DNA of 64,000 nt, taken from positions 87,789,055 through 87,853,054 of the forward strand of contig CM060691.1 in NCBI GenBank assembly GCA_030686995.1. The letters are read 5' to 3'. The translations under genes were made by a program, and so were the position numbers. Source of the stretch: Artemisia argyi (lineage: Eukaryota > Streptophyta > Magnoliopsida > Asterales > Asteraceae). Shown piece by piece: positions 46,094 to 58,484 of this stretch (positions are counted from its first letter, which is position 1; each line of letters starts with the position of its first letter). The notes below the pieces were generated by a model. That model made no database searches and had not been told where the DNA came from. It worked only from the letters and a program-made list of their open reading frames with translations.

Positions 46094-47760
46094 TGTGGAA
46101 AACTAGAAGGCGGTTGAATAGTTTTCCCCTCTTTTTTGTTTATAAAAAGTTTGTTTCAAAATATTGATACGAATTTATTCGATTGTTTGTTTGAAAAACC
46201 TTCAATTAGAGTATAGTATGAAAAATAACATATAATCAATATGATCAATTATATGTATGAGCTTTTGGATTAGTTTTCCAAACTTAGTTTTATGAATGAA
46301 GCTTTGGTTGATCTTTATGTGAATATGTTATCCTTTTAAAATCATAACACGTTTTTTATCAAATTATCTATCAAGTTAAACTCAATATGAGAAGTGTGAA
46401 TAATAATCTATTAGACTATTTCTTATAATTATACACACAATCACAATATTAACTTGTAACTATAACACAATTAATCATCATGACAATATAAGCAACTATC
46501 AACACATATGTGCAAGCATAGATATAAAGTGATAAGTGCAAGAATAAATGTAAAGAGATATGAGAAAGAAAATACAAACCGGACACAATGATTTATAGTG
46601 GTTCAGCTACAAGGACACCTTCCTTGCCCTACTCCACTCCCCGAGTCACCTACTCGAGAGTTTTCTTCACTACTCAACAAGCTCCCTTTTGGCGGAGAAA
46701 ACCTTACACAACTTTTGCTTACACCAATTAACGACACTAAGCTAAATGTCGAGTTCTAATAGTAGCTAGAACCAATCTCATAACTTCAATCACTACACAA
46801 CTTCTACAAGACTTCATGACTTCTTCACGGCTTCACGACTTCACGACTTCTTCACTACTTCACAACTTCTTCTATACTCCACTACATATTCATACAACTA
46901 TTTCTTCACAACTACATAACTTCTCCACACTACTACTTCTTCCCACTACTTCTTACTCACTTATAAACTCACTACTAAGTAAGATCATCTTGATCTACTT
47001 ATTACATATACATAACTCACAACTTAATATAAGCACTAACTAGATCCTAATACATCTTTGGCTTTATGATAGGGAGGATTCTTCTCTTACACTTTGAGTG
47101 GTGAAGGATTGGATCACTTGAAACAAAGACTTATAATATTATGATCAAAGGATTTAGAAAGATGTTTTGAAGGGATTGGGACTGAAAATTTTCGTGCAAA
47201 AGGTGAGGAAAAATTACAGAAATGAACCAGTATTTATAGGCAAAAATTTCTGACAACTGGAGCGTGCCGGTCCCCTTAATTGTATGGCCGGTTCCCTTAA
47301 TTATTAAGGGGGCCGCCCATAATTAAGGGGGCCGCCCTACTGAAACGGTCAGAAATTTTTGTCTTTTCTGGTGAAAGTTTATTTGGTGAAAAACTAACTG
47401 ATTTTGGTTAAAAATTTGAATTCATATATTTCTTATGAATTAAACATTTTCCTTTAATTACCAAAATTGTTTTTCAAAAATATATAACATGTTTATATCA
47501 TTTTATAAACTTTGTAATGTTTAAATAGAATCCCTTTGATCATAAAATGTATTAGACATTTGTTTGTACATACCTTAAGTGATTGTTGAGGCAAACTCGA
47601 GACGTTGAGATGTCGAGGCTTGTTGACGTAAGAATGCATAGATGAATTGTGATCACAAGTAACTTAAGCACTTTACGTTATATGTTGTAACTTACATCTA
47701 TGTCATCATCAAAACATGAAGAGAATGTTTAGATTAAATATCGTAAAATTCATGCCAATA
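46094..47760 (-). repeat. SIRE-2 5' LTR
   Basis: 1667 bp. It differs from 39589-41210 by scattered substitutions and by an extra 19-bp unit that doubles the TTAAGGGGGCCGCCC part of the hairpin (47242-47360). TATA at 47231-47239 (minus). The outer end is CCAATA where the other LTR has CCAACA. Confidence 0.92.
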
Positions 47761-50418
47761 ATTACAATAATTCCTTATTCAGTAATAAGTACACAATACT
47801 CCCACTGAATTTGACACCATTGTAAATGTTTCATATCCAGTGAAAGAAAATAGTGTGCTTTTAACTTCCTACACCTTTGAATGTCCATACGTAACAAGTA
47901 CTTATGCACTAAAGAGTGTATCCTACTATGTAAATGATGGACTATCCACCAAATGCTATTAACTTGAAAAATTTGGCATGCAATTTCTTCCTTAAAAGGT
48001 CTACCATCCTACAATGTATGTAGTACCTCTTAAATAGTTAAAACAACTAGTTTGTCTTTTAACATTTTGCAGTAATTAGTCTAGCTTCTAATAACTTATA
48101 AAATGTCATACATAATTTTCTGTTAACCAAATATCATATTTGTTACTAAGAATTTAATCACCAAATAAGGATGATAAAATCCCTATGAAAAATATGCAAT
48201 TATCTTAACTATTAAAAATTTGCTATGAGTTATATTAGAATTGAGACATATCTAATATTCCTATTATCCTTTTTCATGTATGAAAAGAAATAGGATTGTA
48301 TCTCACTCTTCTTTCATAGAAAGGAGACTTCTTTTGTCTTTTAAATAAATTATTCTTAATCAAACATTTGTTTGAAAACAGAACGATATCAATTTACCAA
48401 ATCCCAAAGTGCGTTTACGGTTTGAACGTTGCATTAATACATTAAAACGAACTACAAAATTAAATTTTAGTAATTTTGATAATTGGTCTTTAAGAAAATA
48501 AAATACCCGTTGGTAAATATTCATAAAAACCGTAGTATTTTCTTAAAGCTAGGATCCTAATTGACATAGTACCATTACATCAGTTGATCTGCTAGTAATG
48601 ATAGTATTCAACAAGGTAATTGTCGAACAATAATTGCCAATATCATATTGCAATTCCTAGATCATTATAGGATTTACATTCACAAAACCTTTTGCAATGT
48701 AAGCATGTTTCATCCCCATCTAATGCCTTGAGTCCAAGTTCTCACTTCCTACTCAATTTAAGTCGTCTAACTGAAAAACTGCAAACCCATAATTCCATTA
48801 CATCAGTTGATCTTCTAGCAATGAAATTATGAAATTTACCTCTCCATTGCAATCTAGCCAAGCTCTCACATGACGTAAACTACAACTTCAAGTGTTCTTA
48901 ATTAGATGGCATTTGACTTAATTTTATAAGGGTATTAATTTTGATGTGTAATCAAAATAATGTATGAAGAAGCATGCATACAACTTCATAACATTGGTTT
49001 TACAAAACAATTTTAATTACCAATTCACTAAGAGTAAAATAGCAAAGTTTTGATTGAGGTATCGGGTTCACCAATCAAAGAATTACTAACAATTATCGTC
49101 CACTTATATCGTACTTTTGCATAAGCCCTAAAGCTTAGTGTTTCGGATAATCATTGTGGAATTGTAGTCAATTCACCCTTAAGATGACAGTGTTCGTAAA
49201 ATAGTGATATAGGTAAGTCTAGATCGGCACACAAGTGGTTATAGAGAACCGGTAGGTGCATGGTCATTAAAAACACCTCTCTACAAGCACATTGTATGGC
49301 GACTTTCGGTCCGCCTTTCGCACACTATGTACAAAAACATCAATCAACCAATCTTTTAAAATTTAAACTCTTAAAACCAAAACAATTTCGCCATTTATTT
49401 AGTCCATATTATTTTTCTATTCAAAATTACCCTTTTTCGTTTATAAACATGTCTCACATAATAATAAACAAAAAACAAGTAATACATAATAAAAAATAAA
49501 GTAACCAAATAAACATATATATAACATAACAATTAAATATGTATAAACATGTAGCCACATGCAAATTTTATTCGATAGTCCAATTAATAATCAATCTAGG
49601 TATATAACATATTTATTCAATTAGGGCTTTCTTCTTCAAAGGAAAAAGAACCACATACATCGATAAATCGATTGCGTAAGCCAAAACTAAAAAAACACCA
49701 CATAGCACGTAATTGATTACTTAATTTTGGAGTCTTCCCCAATTCGACATCTATCCCAAACCGACCAACTTTTACTTCATTCCCGCCATATAGACTGCTC
49801 GACTCATTTTTTCAGAAAATATAGGGTCGCCTGGCTCGACTGGCACGACTCTGCCCGTGCCCTTTTTTTCCCTCGACTTTCTTGCCCCACCAGTTAATCA
49901 CCATGGTAAAAACCTCACCTTTTAACCATCCATTTAGGGTAGTACACAATAATATCCATCAAGATTAACATTTGTCCTCGATTCCATCCATGGGTGAATT
50001 CAAACAAGAACTTCGTGTTCAATTGATTGAAGCATAGTGATTATGATTCATTGGCCAAGCACTTTAATTGTTGTATTGAATAACAGATTCAAGAAAAAGT
50101 AGCAATTGAATATGAAGAACCGGTAAGGTATTTATGTATTTTATTAGAGTTTTCCCACAATTGTTTAATGAATTTTAATCATTTAGGGTGTTTTTCCATA
50201 ATTTTTTAATGAATTTTAATTATTTGGGGTACGGTGATATGTCAAAAATTTATGTCTTTCGTGGGTCAAAAGTGATGACTAAAGAACAGGTTTTGGATCA
50301 GTTAGGGTGTTTATGTTAGTAGTCATTCGGTGAGTTTTGGTGTTCATGATGATGTTTGGTTTTTTCTTACTTTAAATTTGGGTTTGTTAAATGTGATGTA
50401 ATTTTGTTTATTCTTCAG
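47761..50418. other. Intergenic, repeat-derived
   Basis: Starts with the ATTAC duplication. Contains two copies of CCATTACATCAGTTGATCT (48572 and 48795) 223 bp apart. No gene is supported; 49600-50150 is somewhat C/T-rich but shows no recognisable exon. Confidence 0.5.
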
Positions 50419-51771
50419 GTTTTGGAGGAATTGGGTACGGATCAATCGCCGGTTGCGCCTGGAAATCGAGCGTTAAGGTGTACTGGAGTGGCGTTGAGTG
50501 TTGCTGCAGGTTTGCTTGGTGCTTGCTTGCCTAGTAGTGGCGCACGGATAGTGGCGTTAGTTGGGGGTCCTTGCACAAATGGCCCTGGTTCGGTAAGCCT
50601 GCTTTGCAGCTTTTTAATCAATCGCGTAATTAGAATACTAGATTTTGGATTTGTACTTGATGTTGTTTGCGAATGCTGATTGCCCGGTCAAAATAGTTTA
50701 CAGTAGATGTACTTAATAGTTTCCCTAAAAGATGCATTTTGCTGCCACTATTTTTGTGATCCTGTAAAACGTATAAACGCATTTGAGTTTAGTTTAGGTT
50801 ATGATGGTTATGATCAAGTCAAATCTAGAGTTACATAATCTTTTGGTCTTTTGGCAGATTATATCTAAGGATATATTGGATCCAGTTCGTTCACATAAAG
50901 ATCTGGATAAAGATGCAGCACCATATTTTAGAAAGGCGGTTCAGTTTTATGAGGAACTTGCAAAGCAGATGGTCAACCATGGTCATGTCTTGGATCTTTT
51001 TGCTATAGCCCTTGACCAGGTAGATCATTCATTACCTTGACCCTATTATTATTTGCGCACTTAGCCCTTTTATCTGTTCATAGATTTGGATATACTATAT
51101 CATGTGGTTCGATTTCTTCCATGTCAACTATGTGTCGTGATTTCTACAACTTGGTATATATGTAAGGTCATAATTCCTCTTAGGGGTGTTTATTTTATAT
51201 ATTTAGGTTGGTGTAGCAGAGATGAAAGTAATTATTGACAGAACCGATGGCCTTGTTGTTCTAGCAGAAAGTTTTGGTCATTCAGTCTTTAAAGACTCAT
51301 TTAAGCGTGTGTTTGAGAACGGGGAAGAGTCTATCGGCCTTGCTCATAGGTAAGTATCAACATGTCCATTTCTTTACTTATAAATCACAGCTTATTATCT
51401 TTATCAAACTCATCGTTTGTTTTCTGTTTTCAGTGGCACACTTGAGATTAACTGTTCAAAGGATATAAAAAATCAGGGGATCATTGGACCTTGTACATCG
51501 TTGGAAAAGGTCATTTATTAAATCATAATACATTATTAATTAGAATCATTATTGAAGTCGTTTTGGTAGTTATTTTATCATTTAAAATGCTATTCTTTGC
51601 AGAAAGGACCTGCTGTTGCAAGCACAACAATTGGGCAGGGGAATACGACAGCTTGGAAACTGTGTGGCTTGACAAAGATACTTGCTTGATAGTTTTCTTT
51701 GATATATCATCGACTGACAAAGACCCTTCTGGGAATGTAAATCCACAGTTGTATAAACAGACTGTTACAAG
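50419..51771 (+). pseudogene. SEC23: SEC23 gene fragment (five exons)
   Basis: SEC23 is the COPII coat GTPase-activating subunit that acts at ER exit sites. Five exons with normal GT-AG introns are present: 50419-50592 ([18 protein letters not shown]), 50858-51019 ([16 protein letters not shown]), 51207-51349 ([20 protein letters not shown]), 51434-51509 ([11 protein letters not shown]), 51603-51771 (KGPAVASTTIGQGNTTAW). They cover only the middle of the trunk domain. The N-terminal zinc-finger part and all helical, beta and gelsolin domains are absent. In the last exon one base is missing near 51671 (CGL then DKDTCL), shifting the frame. No start codon or promoter is evident. A captured or relic fragment, not a functional gene. 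Confidence 0.88.
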
Positions 51772-54700
51772 GTAAACTATACTTTTTTTGTGTACTTTTC
51801 TTCTTGAGAAGGTGGTGTGAATTTCATTCTTAGTTGTGAATGTTCTTGAACTTGCATTATGTGTAATAAGGGGACAATATGGTATTTAGTTTCACGTTTT
51901 GCAACTGATTATCGGATTACAGATACTTGAAGTAGCAAGAATCAGTTTTTGGATAAAAAGAACTCTACTTCTGACTTCCTGGTTATAAAGACCAAAATAT
52001 ACTTTGCTATGGGTTTTTTGAAAAAAGATTTTGCATTTATTTATGTTGTTTCAAGTCTACTAAGGTCTTTGTTTCAATATATTTGTCTATTTTAGCTCTT
52101 TTAAGTCGTTATACGTAGAAGGAACGGTTTTCACATCTCTAATTATCAAGCACAAGAGACATAACTTTTCGTCAATTTTGAGCTGTAAATTATGAACCTT
52201 TAAATTATTGGAGTCAAACTTACTTTTTTCGTATATTTTAGATGTCAAGTCTACGAATATAACTAATGCTCCTATTAATCTTACAACATCTAATGTGTCA
52301 AGTACTTTAACAGAATATTTTTTAAAAACTAACGAAACATTTCCCATGTTAACTCACCAATTACCGAAAATAGGCATTTAAAATGTTGGTGGCAAATTAG
52401 GGTGGTTAAAAACATGGGTGGCAAAGTAACTCTGTTGGTAGATCTTCAATGGCAAATTTGCTATTTTAACTGCTTATTTTTAAGCAGCTTGCAGGTGCTT
52501 TTTTAAAAGCATAAGCAAAAAATACAAGCAATCCCAAACACCCCCTAAATGATATCAGAGGTTCATGTGGCCTTCGACACTGTTGACATGTCTCCTAACT
52601 CTAAAACGTTTCCATTACTGGTGTTACAGCCAAACCAGCAGTGAAAACTTACAAGTGTCAGCGAATATAGATACGCAGATCGCTTAGGGCAGTGGTTTTG
52701 GGAATGGTATCCAGGCAAGTTATGCCAATATGTGGAAGCCTTTCTTTCTTTTGTCCAGCGTTGGTAGGCGGTGAAGAGGTACAGGAAACTGATTTCAGGT
52801 ATTTTTCCAATATCTCCAATTAGTCTTCTTTATACTTTTTACGTGTTTGATATAATGTCATCGTGGGAGTTGTTTTTGAGCACAAAAATAAGCTTTAACA
52901 AACACCCTTGAATGCCATTAATATGGTGATATAACATACACAAAATTCGGTTAAATTTGCTTTGAGACCACTAGGAGACCCATAGGGAGCATGACCACCT
53001 TGACACTGCCATTTGGCGTAGCTAGGATCAGATTAGCTTACACGAGCATGCCTTCCGCACCTCCTGACTAGTTGTTAACTTACCCTAGAATCCCTTAGGA
53101 TGGAACAAATCCCAATTACATTAACTGATTAATGACACTACATTGAGAACAAAATATAAGAGTCCACATTTCATTTGTGTTTTCATCTGTCATGGCTAAC
53201 AAGATTGTAATGACCACATCGACTAAATCTGTTTTTAAAAATTCGAATTCGAGGTAGATGACTACAATTTACCCCACAAAAAAGTTATTGCTAAATCTCC
53301 TGGTGAGTAGTACCCGTAGATCATTTTTACATCTACGTAGTATTAAAGTTTCTGATAAGATTGATGGTGATTTGGAATGGTTTTTCCTTTGTGATGCAAT
53401 GGATTAAAGTTTACACAAGAATAAGTGTAATTTCATAACTAAGTTGTGAGCACTAATATTTTCAAAAAATAACACAAACTATTACTGCAATAAATCAATC
53501 AAATTATACTTTATATATTGTAGAAGTCAAGCAAAACATCATCCAAGTAAATATTACAGTATAGAAGTATATACGAGTAAAAAGTATCAATGAGTTCTTA
53601 TTATATATAGCTAACAAAAGGTTGATAATCTTATGGAATTGCATCTGACTTCTTGATAAATTTAATTTGGTACCAATGAGCTCGCCTCTAAGGCCTCCAA
53701 TTATAGCTTCATCAATCTCAATTACCTATCCTTGCACAAATAACAACTCAAATAAGACACAAATATGCAAAATCTAAAGAAAAAAACGTTAATACTTAAT
53801 TTGCGGTTTGTAAGTTTGTAACTAACCTATGATTCCATTGACCATGCAACTATCACCAGGATGACAAGTAAAACTGAATATCAATTTGAACCAACATAAC
53901 TGATATTTTCGTTAAAGGTTCAAGGTGAAAGCATCATGTGCAACCTGCTAGTACAAAATAGTTCTATGAAATTGATGAATAGACAACAAAAAACAAAATT
54001 GTAGAAAAAAAAAGAAACATACCGCTGCTTATAAAGTTACACATTCAAAAGGCATGTATGCCCATTTTAATCACAACCATGGCAAATTTTTTTTCATTAT
54101 TTGTTATATTTGAGAAATTTTCGCTAAAGGGATGTTTGTGCTGTTGATTAAGAGATTTACGCCAAAGGTGTCTCATGTTGCCTTCATAATATTCTAGTTG
54201 TTTACTGTGTCAAATCACGAGACGCTCCTGTGATGAAACTAGACACTTTAACAGAATAACAGAACTCTCAGACGTCGAAAGAGCATGTTGATTAGGCGTA
54301 GATTCTTTCGTCTTATGATAGGAAATGAAGCAGAAATGAATCTGTTTTGTTTCTGAAGTTGTGAAGTTTTTATGGGTGGTTAGTGGGACTGATGAAGGCA
54401 ATCAATAGTTTATAAATTCTTATTTTTTGGCACTTTCAAGCTTAAAAACTTCTATATCGACCATTCAACCTTGACAGTATTATAGATAATGGTTGATGGT
54501 TACTAGAGAAGCTTCGGGCAACACGACACTTTCCATAATGGTTACCAGTTTTCCACAGTAAGAGTACGATACCCTGTTCTAAAATTTCTCAGTTCAAGAA
54601 AATTTTGTTACAGTTAATTGATAGAGAAATTTAAAGTACCGATTACAGTTAAACGCAATTGTCCCTATTCCTCAACTAGTTTGATAGAACTTGCATTGAG

Positions 54701-54835
54701 TTGAGTTGAGTGTTCGTATGCCTTTATTTCAATAAGTATCCTACTATCATTATGCTATCCTTGAGATACATGCCAGTATTGAGTTTGTCTCACATTTCAG
54801 TAGGTATTATCATGTTATCCTTGAGATAGAGGCCA
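51772..54835. other. Gap between gene fragments
   Basis: Mostly intron-like or intergenic AT-rich DNA. A short segment at 52628-52800 after TGTTACAG might be another exon fragment, but no family is recognisable and it has stops. A likely hAT/PIF-like terminus (CCCAAACACCCCCTA) ends near 52552. Confidence 0.4.
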
Positions 54836-55172
54836 ATATTGACTTCTGATTCTGAAAGAAATTGTTTATTAAATGCTCATGTTAGATGTATATCTGAAAA
54901 AGCTGGATATTCTAGTTTTGTTCTGGATCAAGCAAATTTAAAAGTAACACTTCTGTTAATACTCTTTTTCCCCTTACATTCTCTTTTGTTTTACTTTCTG
55001 AACGAATTCTTACTTTTACTATATGCCAGGCATCTGCAAAGATCTTCAAATTTGAGGAGAAGCTTGCAAAGGGATGGGGTGGTGAGAATGCTTATCATGT
55101 CAAGGGGTATCGTTATTTGCTAGTGGATGGTGACAGGAATATATCTCGGGCTTCTCCGCCTGGAAAAGTATT
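54836..55172 (+). pseudogene. Two exon-like pieces of an unrecognised gene
   Basis: DSERNCLLNAHVRCISEKAG to QANLK is followed by a donor GTAACA near 54942. After an acceptor TATGCCAG at about 55029, ASAKIFKFEEKLAKGWGGEN to SRASPPGK follows, with a donor-like GTATTTTG. The two join in frame and read like a conserved protein. I do not recognise it, and it is not part of SEC23 or FRA3 as I know them. Further evidence of several gene fragments lying together on one strand. Confidence 0.4.
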
Positions 55173-55258
55173 TTGCAGTAAGTTTGCTCCATCCATTTAG
55201 TGTTGTACGTAATCATCATCATGATTATTTGGTTGCTGAAAGGCTCACTTTTCATCAG

Positions 55259-58200
55259 GTATGAAGCTTGTATGGATGTGACAGACAGTGATCATAAGCC
55301 TGTGCGTTGCATCTTAAGTGTGGAACTAGCTCGAGTAGACGAGGCAAAAAGAAGAAAATTGTTTGGAGAAATTATCAAATCTAATGAGAATATCAGGCAT
55401 ATTCTTGAAGAACAATGTAATGTTCCAAATGCTATTCTCAGTACAAATAACATAATTCTTCATGATAAATCTTGCTAATTACCAACAAATGTGGGGAAGA
55501 CAAAGCTCTATTTAGAATAATATGTGAAGGTCAGTGTACCATTAAATATGGAAAACAAGCATCCAGTCACCGCCCAAGAGGTTGTTATGGCCTACCACAA
55601 TATGTGATACCTGCCTTTACACACTCAAGATGGGTATAAGTGGTTTATGTAATTTTTTTATGCTTTTTATTTATGTTTTAATCTAGTTAGTCTTTATTTA
55701 GCCATGTAATCTGTTTTCCAATTTAATATAAGAATTTTCAGTTTCTATTTCAAACTTTGAACTAATTTTTAGTTTTCATAAAAATTCCAAGTTTAGTAAA
55801 ATTTCTTTATTACCTTCTCTTGTTATCTAAATGTTTTCATAAGCTTACTTAAAGCTCTCGTAACATAAATAAAAACATAAAAAAGGGCAGAACCAGAAGC
55901 AAGAGAAGCACAAAATACCTATGCACTAGACATGAAGCAATGGGAAGTTCCCAGAGTCGTTTGGTAAGATGGACCTTTTTACATAGCTTGTTCACAAGCT
56001 AGGAGCGTGTAGTAGCCTTGATTCCCCCTTGTTCAGTCTGGGTGAAAGGTTTTAAATTACTGTTTGCAAGTCTTCAATTTCTAGTATATTTTGCATAATC
56101 TGTTATAGTGATAATTTGTAATTTGTTTCTGTTGTGTCTGTTTGTTTGTGATCAGTTCTGGTTAGTATAAGTTAAAACATCAGTCGGTTAGTTTGAGTGC
56201 GTGTGATTGTTAGTAGTAAAAGTTTGCTTAAACAGTGTACCTTAGGATCATATAAGATGGTTATGACATAAAATCTGTAGGTCATTAAGTTAAAAGTCAA
56301 ACCTTCATATCATAATCTTAGTTATCATACCTGATTAGAAAACAGTTAGTGTAACAATCATATTAGGTTTAAAATTTGTTTAGTTTGCCTAATCTAGCCT
56401 CATTATAGGGTAATACATCACAAATAATAATCTAGGTTCATTTAAATTTCAGAATAGACAACTTTTGTAATAACTAAAAAGTCAAAAAATTTCATATCAA
56501 GTAAAAGTAGAGCGAAACACCAGATCTTGTGTAAGCTTTAATCTTGTTTGGAAATGAACGAACTTAGTTGTTTTATGTTCATTTGTGGCTTGTGTACTTG
56601 AATTAGGAGAGAAATCTAATTTTCAAGCTCTTTAGCTTATTGAAAATCGGTCACAAAGTGACCCTTTTGGTCATTTGTCTCCCCTGTACCTAAGCTTGCT
56701 CACGACTGACCCATTTTCCTCAAGCCATAACTAGTTCAATTTGTGAGTTTTTTGTTTGACTCCTGCTATTTAGGGGAGCCCTCGGTACTGGCTTGTTAGT
56801 CACATAATTAGTTTGCTCTTAGTTGCTCAGTTGTTTGCTTATTTTCGCCCTCCGAGTTACCCGCTAGTTGTTATATTCTAATGCTATACCTCAGTAAGAA
56901 CTGAGCCTGTTTGATTCTGAGATTCCACTTGTATCTTGCTCGTATTGCTTCTTGTGTTTAGCTCGTTTGTTATTACTCTTGAATGTATGCTAGTGTGATT
57001 TTTTTGGCTTTAGCTTGTGTCCTTTTGGGTAAGCTGCTATTCATAAGCTTTTCACTTAAGATTAGGATTTTGAATCTGTTTCTCCTAGCCTGCAATTGTT
57101 TATCAAAACTTGATTATCTATGTATTTTTTATGCTTTTCTTTATGCTTTTAATGTTTATGTAGTCTTAAGTTGTAACCTGTTTTCTCAAAGTTTAATTAA
57201 AGTTTTCAAATTGTCCTTAAATTTTCTGTTTGTTAAGTGCTTCTACTGCTATGATACTTATTTACTGCTTGTTCTATCTTGTTTATGCCCTCTAACAGAT
57301 TTAGATGTTTAGTTATTAATATTGAGTGATGAACTTCTAGTTTTGGCCTTTATCTATCTAAGTTTAGCTCATAACTGTTTATTGTGTTCTGCTTAATATA
57401 ACTGCTTATTGTAGGTTAAGATTAGTCTATTAGGGTTAGACACATCTATGTTAGGTTCTGTATTATGATAACTTAGCTTAAAACATAATCGGTAAGCATG
57501 AAAGCAAAATCCGTCCACCATTAAGTAGTGTTTGGGATAACCTATAATTCTGGGCCTTTGTGCTTGTTAGTAGTTATGACCAGTTTAAACAGGTTACCTT
57601 AGGATAATAGAGGATAGATATAACTTAAAACTTGTAGGACTTTAGTTGAATAGTTAAATCACCTCTTAATTTTGATTATGTATATCTATTAGAATGTAGG
57701 ATAGGGTAATCCTTATTTTAGTTATATAAGTTGTTAATTTAGTTTAGTCCAGCTTTACTTCAGCTTATATCATCACTTGTAGTGATCTAGGATTAATTAA
57801 AACTCATATTAGTCAAATTTTAGAAAAATCTTGAAAAGTCAAAATCGCAAGAAAATTCTAAATAATTCTTCATGATAATGATAAATCAATCTTGCTAATT
57901 ACCAACAAATGTGGGGAAGACAAAGCTCAATTTAGAGTAATATGTGAAGGTCAGTGTACCATTAAAGATGGAAAACAAGCATCCGGTCACCGCCCAAGAG
58001 GTTGTTATGGCTTTCCACGATGGCTTGTGGTAAATTTCTCATAAGCCTCCTTATATTTCATGTTTATTTTATTTTTAGGACTGTACAATTCTGAATTATT
58101 GTGTATTGCACTTAATAAACCAGGTGACGCCAACAGTTGCTATAATAGAACCAAATCATATCGCGGAAATATCAGTGCATCACCAAGGGTATGAAACCAA

Positions 58201-58484
58201 GGAGGAATATGTAGATGGTGCTCCTCAAAACTGCTGGTGTAAAGATGTACATGATAAGGAAGTTATGTTGGTGGTAGAAGTGAGGGGCAGTTGTACAACT
58301 GCGAGAAAAAGTCATAAAGTTCGTGTGCGTTGCACCCAGTTTGTCAGATAGGTCTATGCCTATAGAACAGAAACCTGATAACTCTACACGTGTCCAGGCA
58401 AACGTTCTTCACCATTCTGATATCAAGTGGTTGACTGGTTTACATGATGTTGTTGACCATTTACGCGATCTATATACCCCTTGA
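55259..58484 (+). pseudogene. FRA3-like inositol polyphosphate 5-phosphatase, 3' fragment
   Basis: Type II 5-phosphatases (Arabidopsis FRA3/5PTase12-14) have WD40 repeats, a catalytic domain and a C-terminal tail. Only the end is here. Exon 55259 onward begins YEACMDVTDSDHKPVRCILS, holding the last catalytic motif SDHKPV, and runs to LSTNNIILHD. It then stops because of a roughly 10-bp deletion at about 55467. An undeleted copy of the following exon part lies 2.4 kb away at 57862-58029 (ITNKCGE-like to GCYGFPRWLV). The last exon (58124-58484) reads VTPTVAIIEPNHIAEISVHH to KVRVRC, then after a frameshift near 58333 TRVQANVLHHSD and VVDHLRDLYTP, ending at TGA 58482-58484. The WD40 and catalytic core are missing, so it cannot be active. 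Confidence 0.85.
55640..57860. repeat. Degenerate internal duplication in FRA3 intron
   Basis: Stretches at about 55650-56490 recur, much diverged, at about 57120-57850. An example is ACAGTGTACCTTAGGAT / ACAGGTTACCTTAGGAT, followed in both by the GTCAAA ends. Together with the doubled exon (55452 and 57862) this suggests an old tandem duplication of roughly 1.4-2.4 kb. Confidence 0.4.

Larger units (their letters stand above)
39589..47760 (-). mobile_element. SIRE-2: non-autonomous SIRE-like element
   Basis: 8172 bp bounded by LTRs (39589-41210, 46094-47760) and a perfect 5-bp target duplication ATTAC (39584-39588, 47761-47765). PBS and PPT show minus orientation, as in SIRE-1. The 4.9 kb interior encodes no Gag, protease, integrase or RT. 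The only coding trace is a truncated ORF-B relative. It is therefore a large non-autonomous derivative that must have been packaged and inserted with proteins from an autonomous partner. The intact duplication means it moved in this form, unless the loss was a later internal deletion. The LTRs differ more than those of SIRE-1, so it is older. Confidence 0.88.

Noticed and set aside
50419..51771. Functional SEC23 gene
   Set aside because: Lacks N- and C-terminal domains and has a frameshift in the last exon present.
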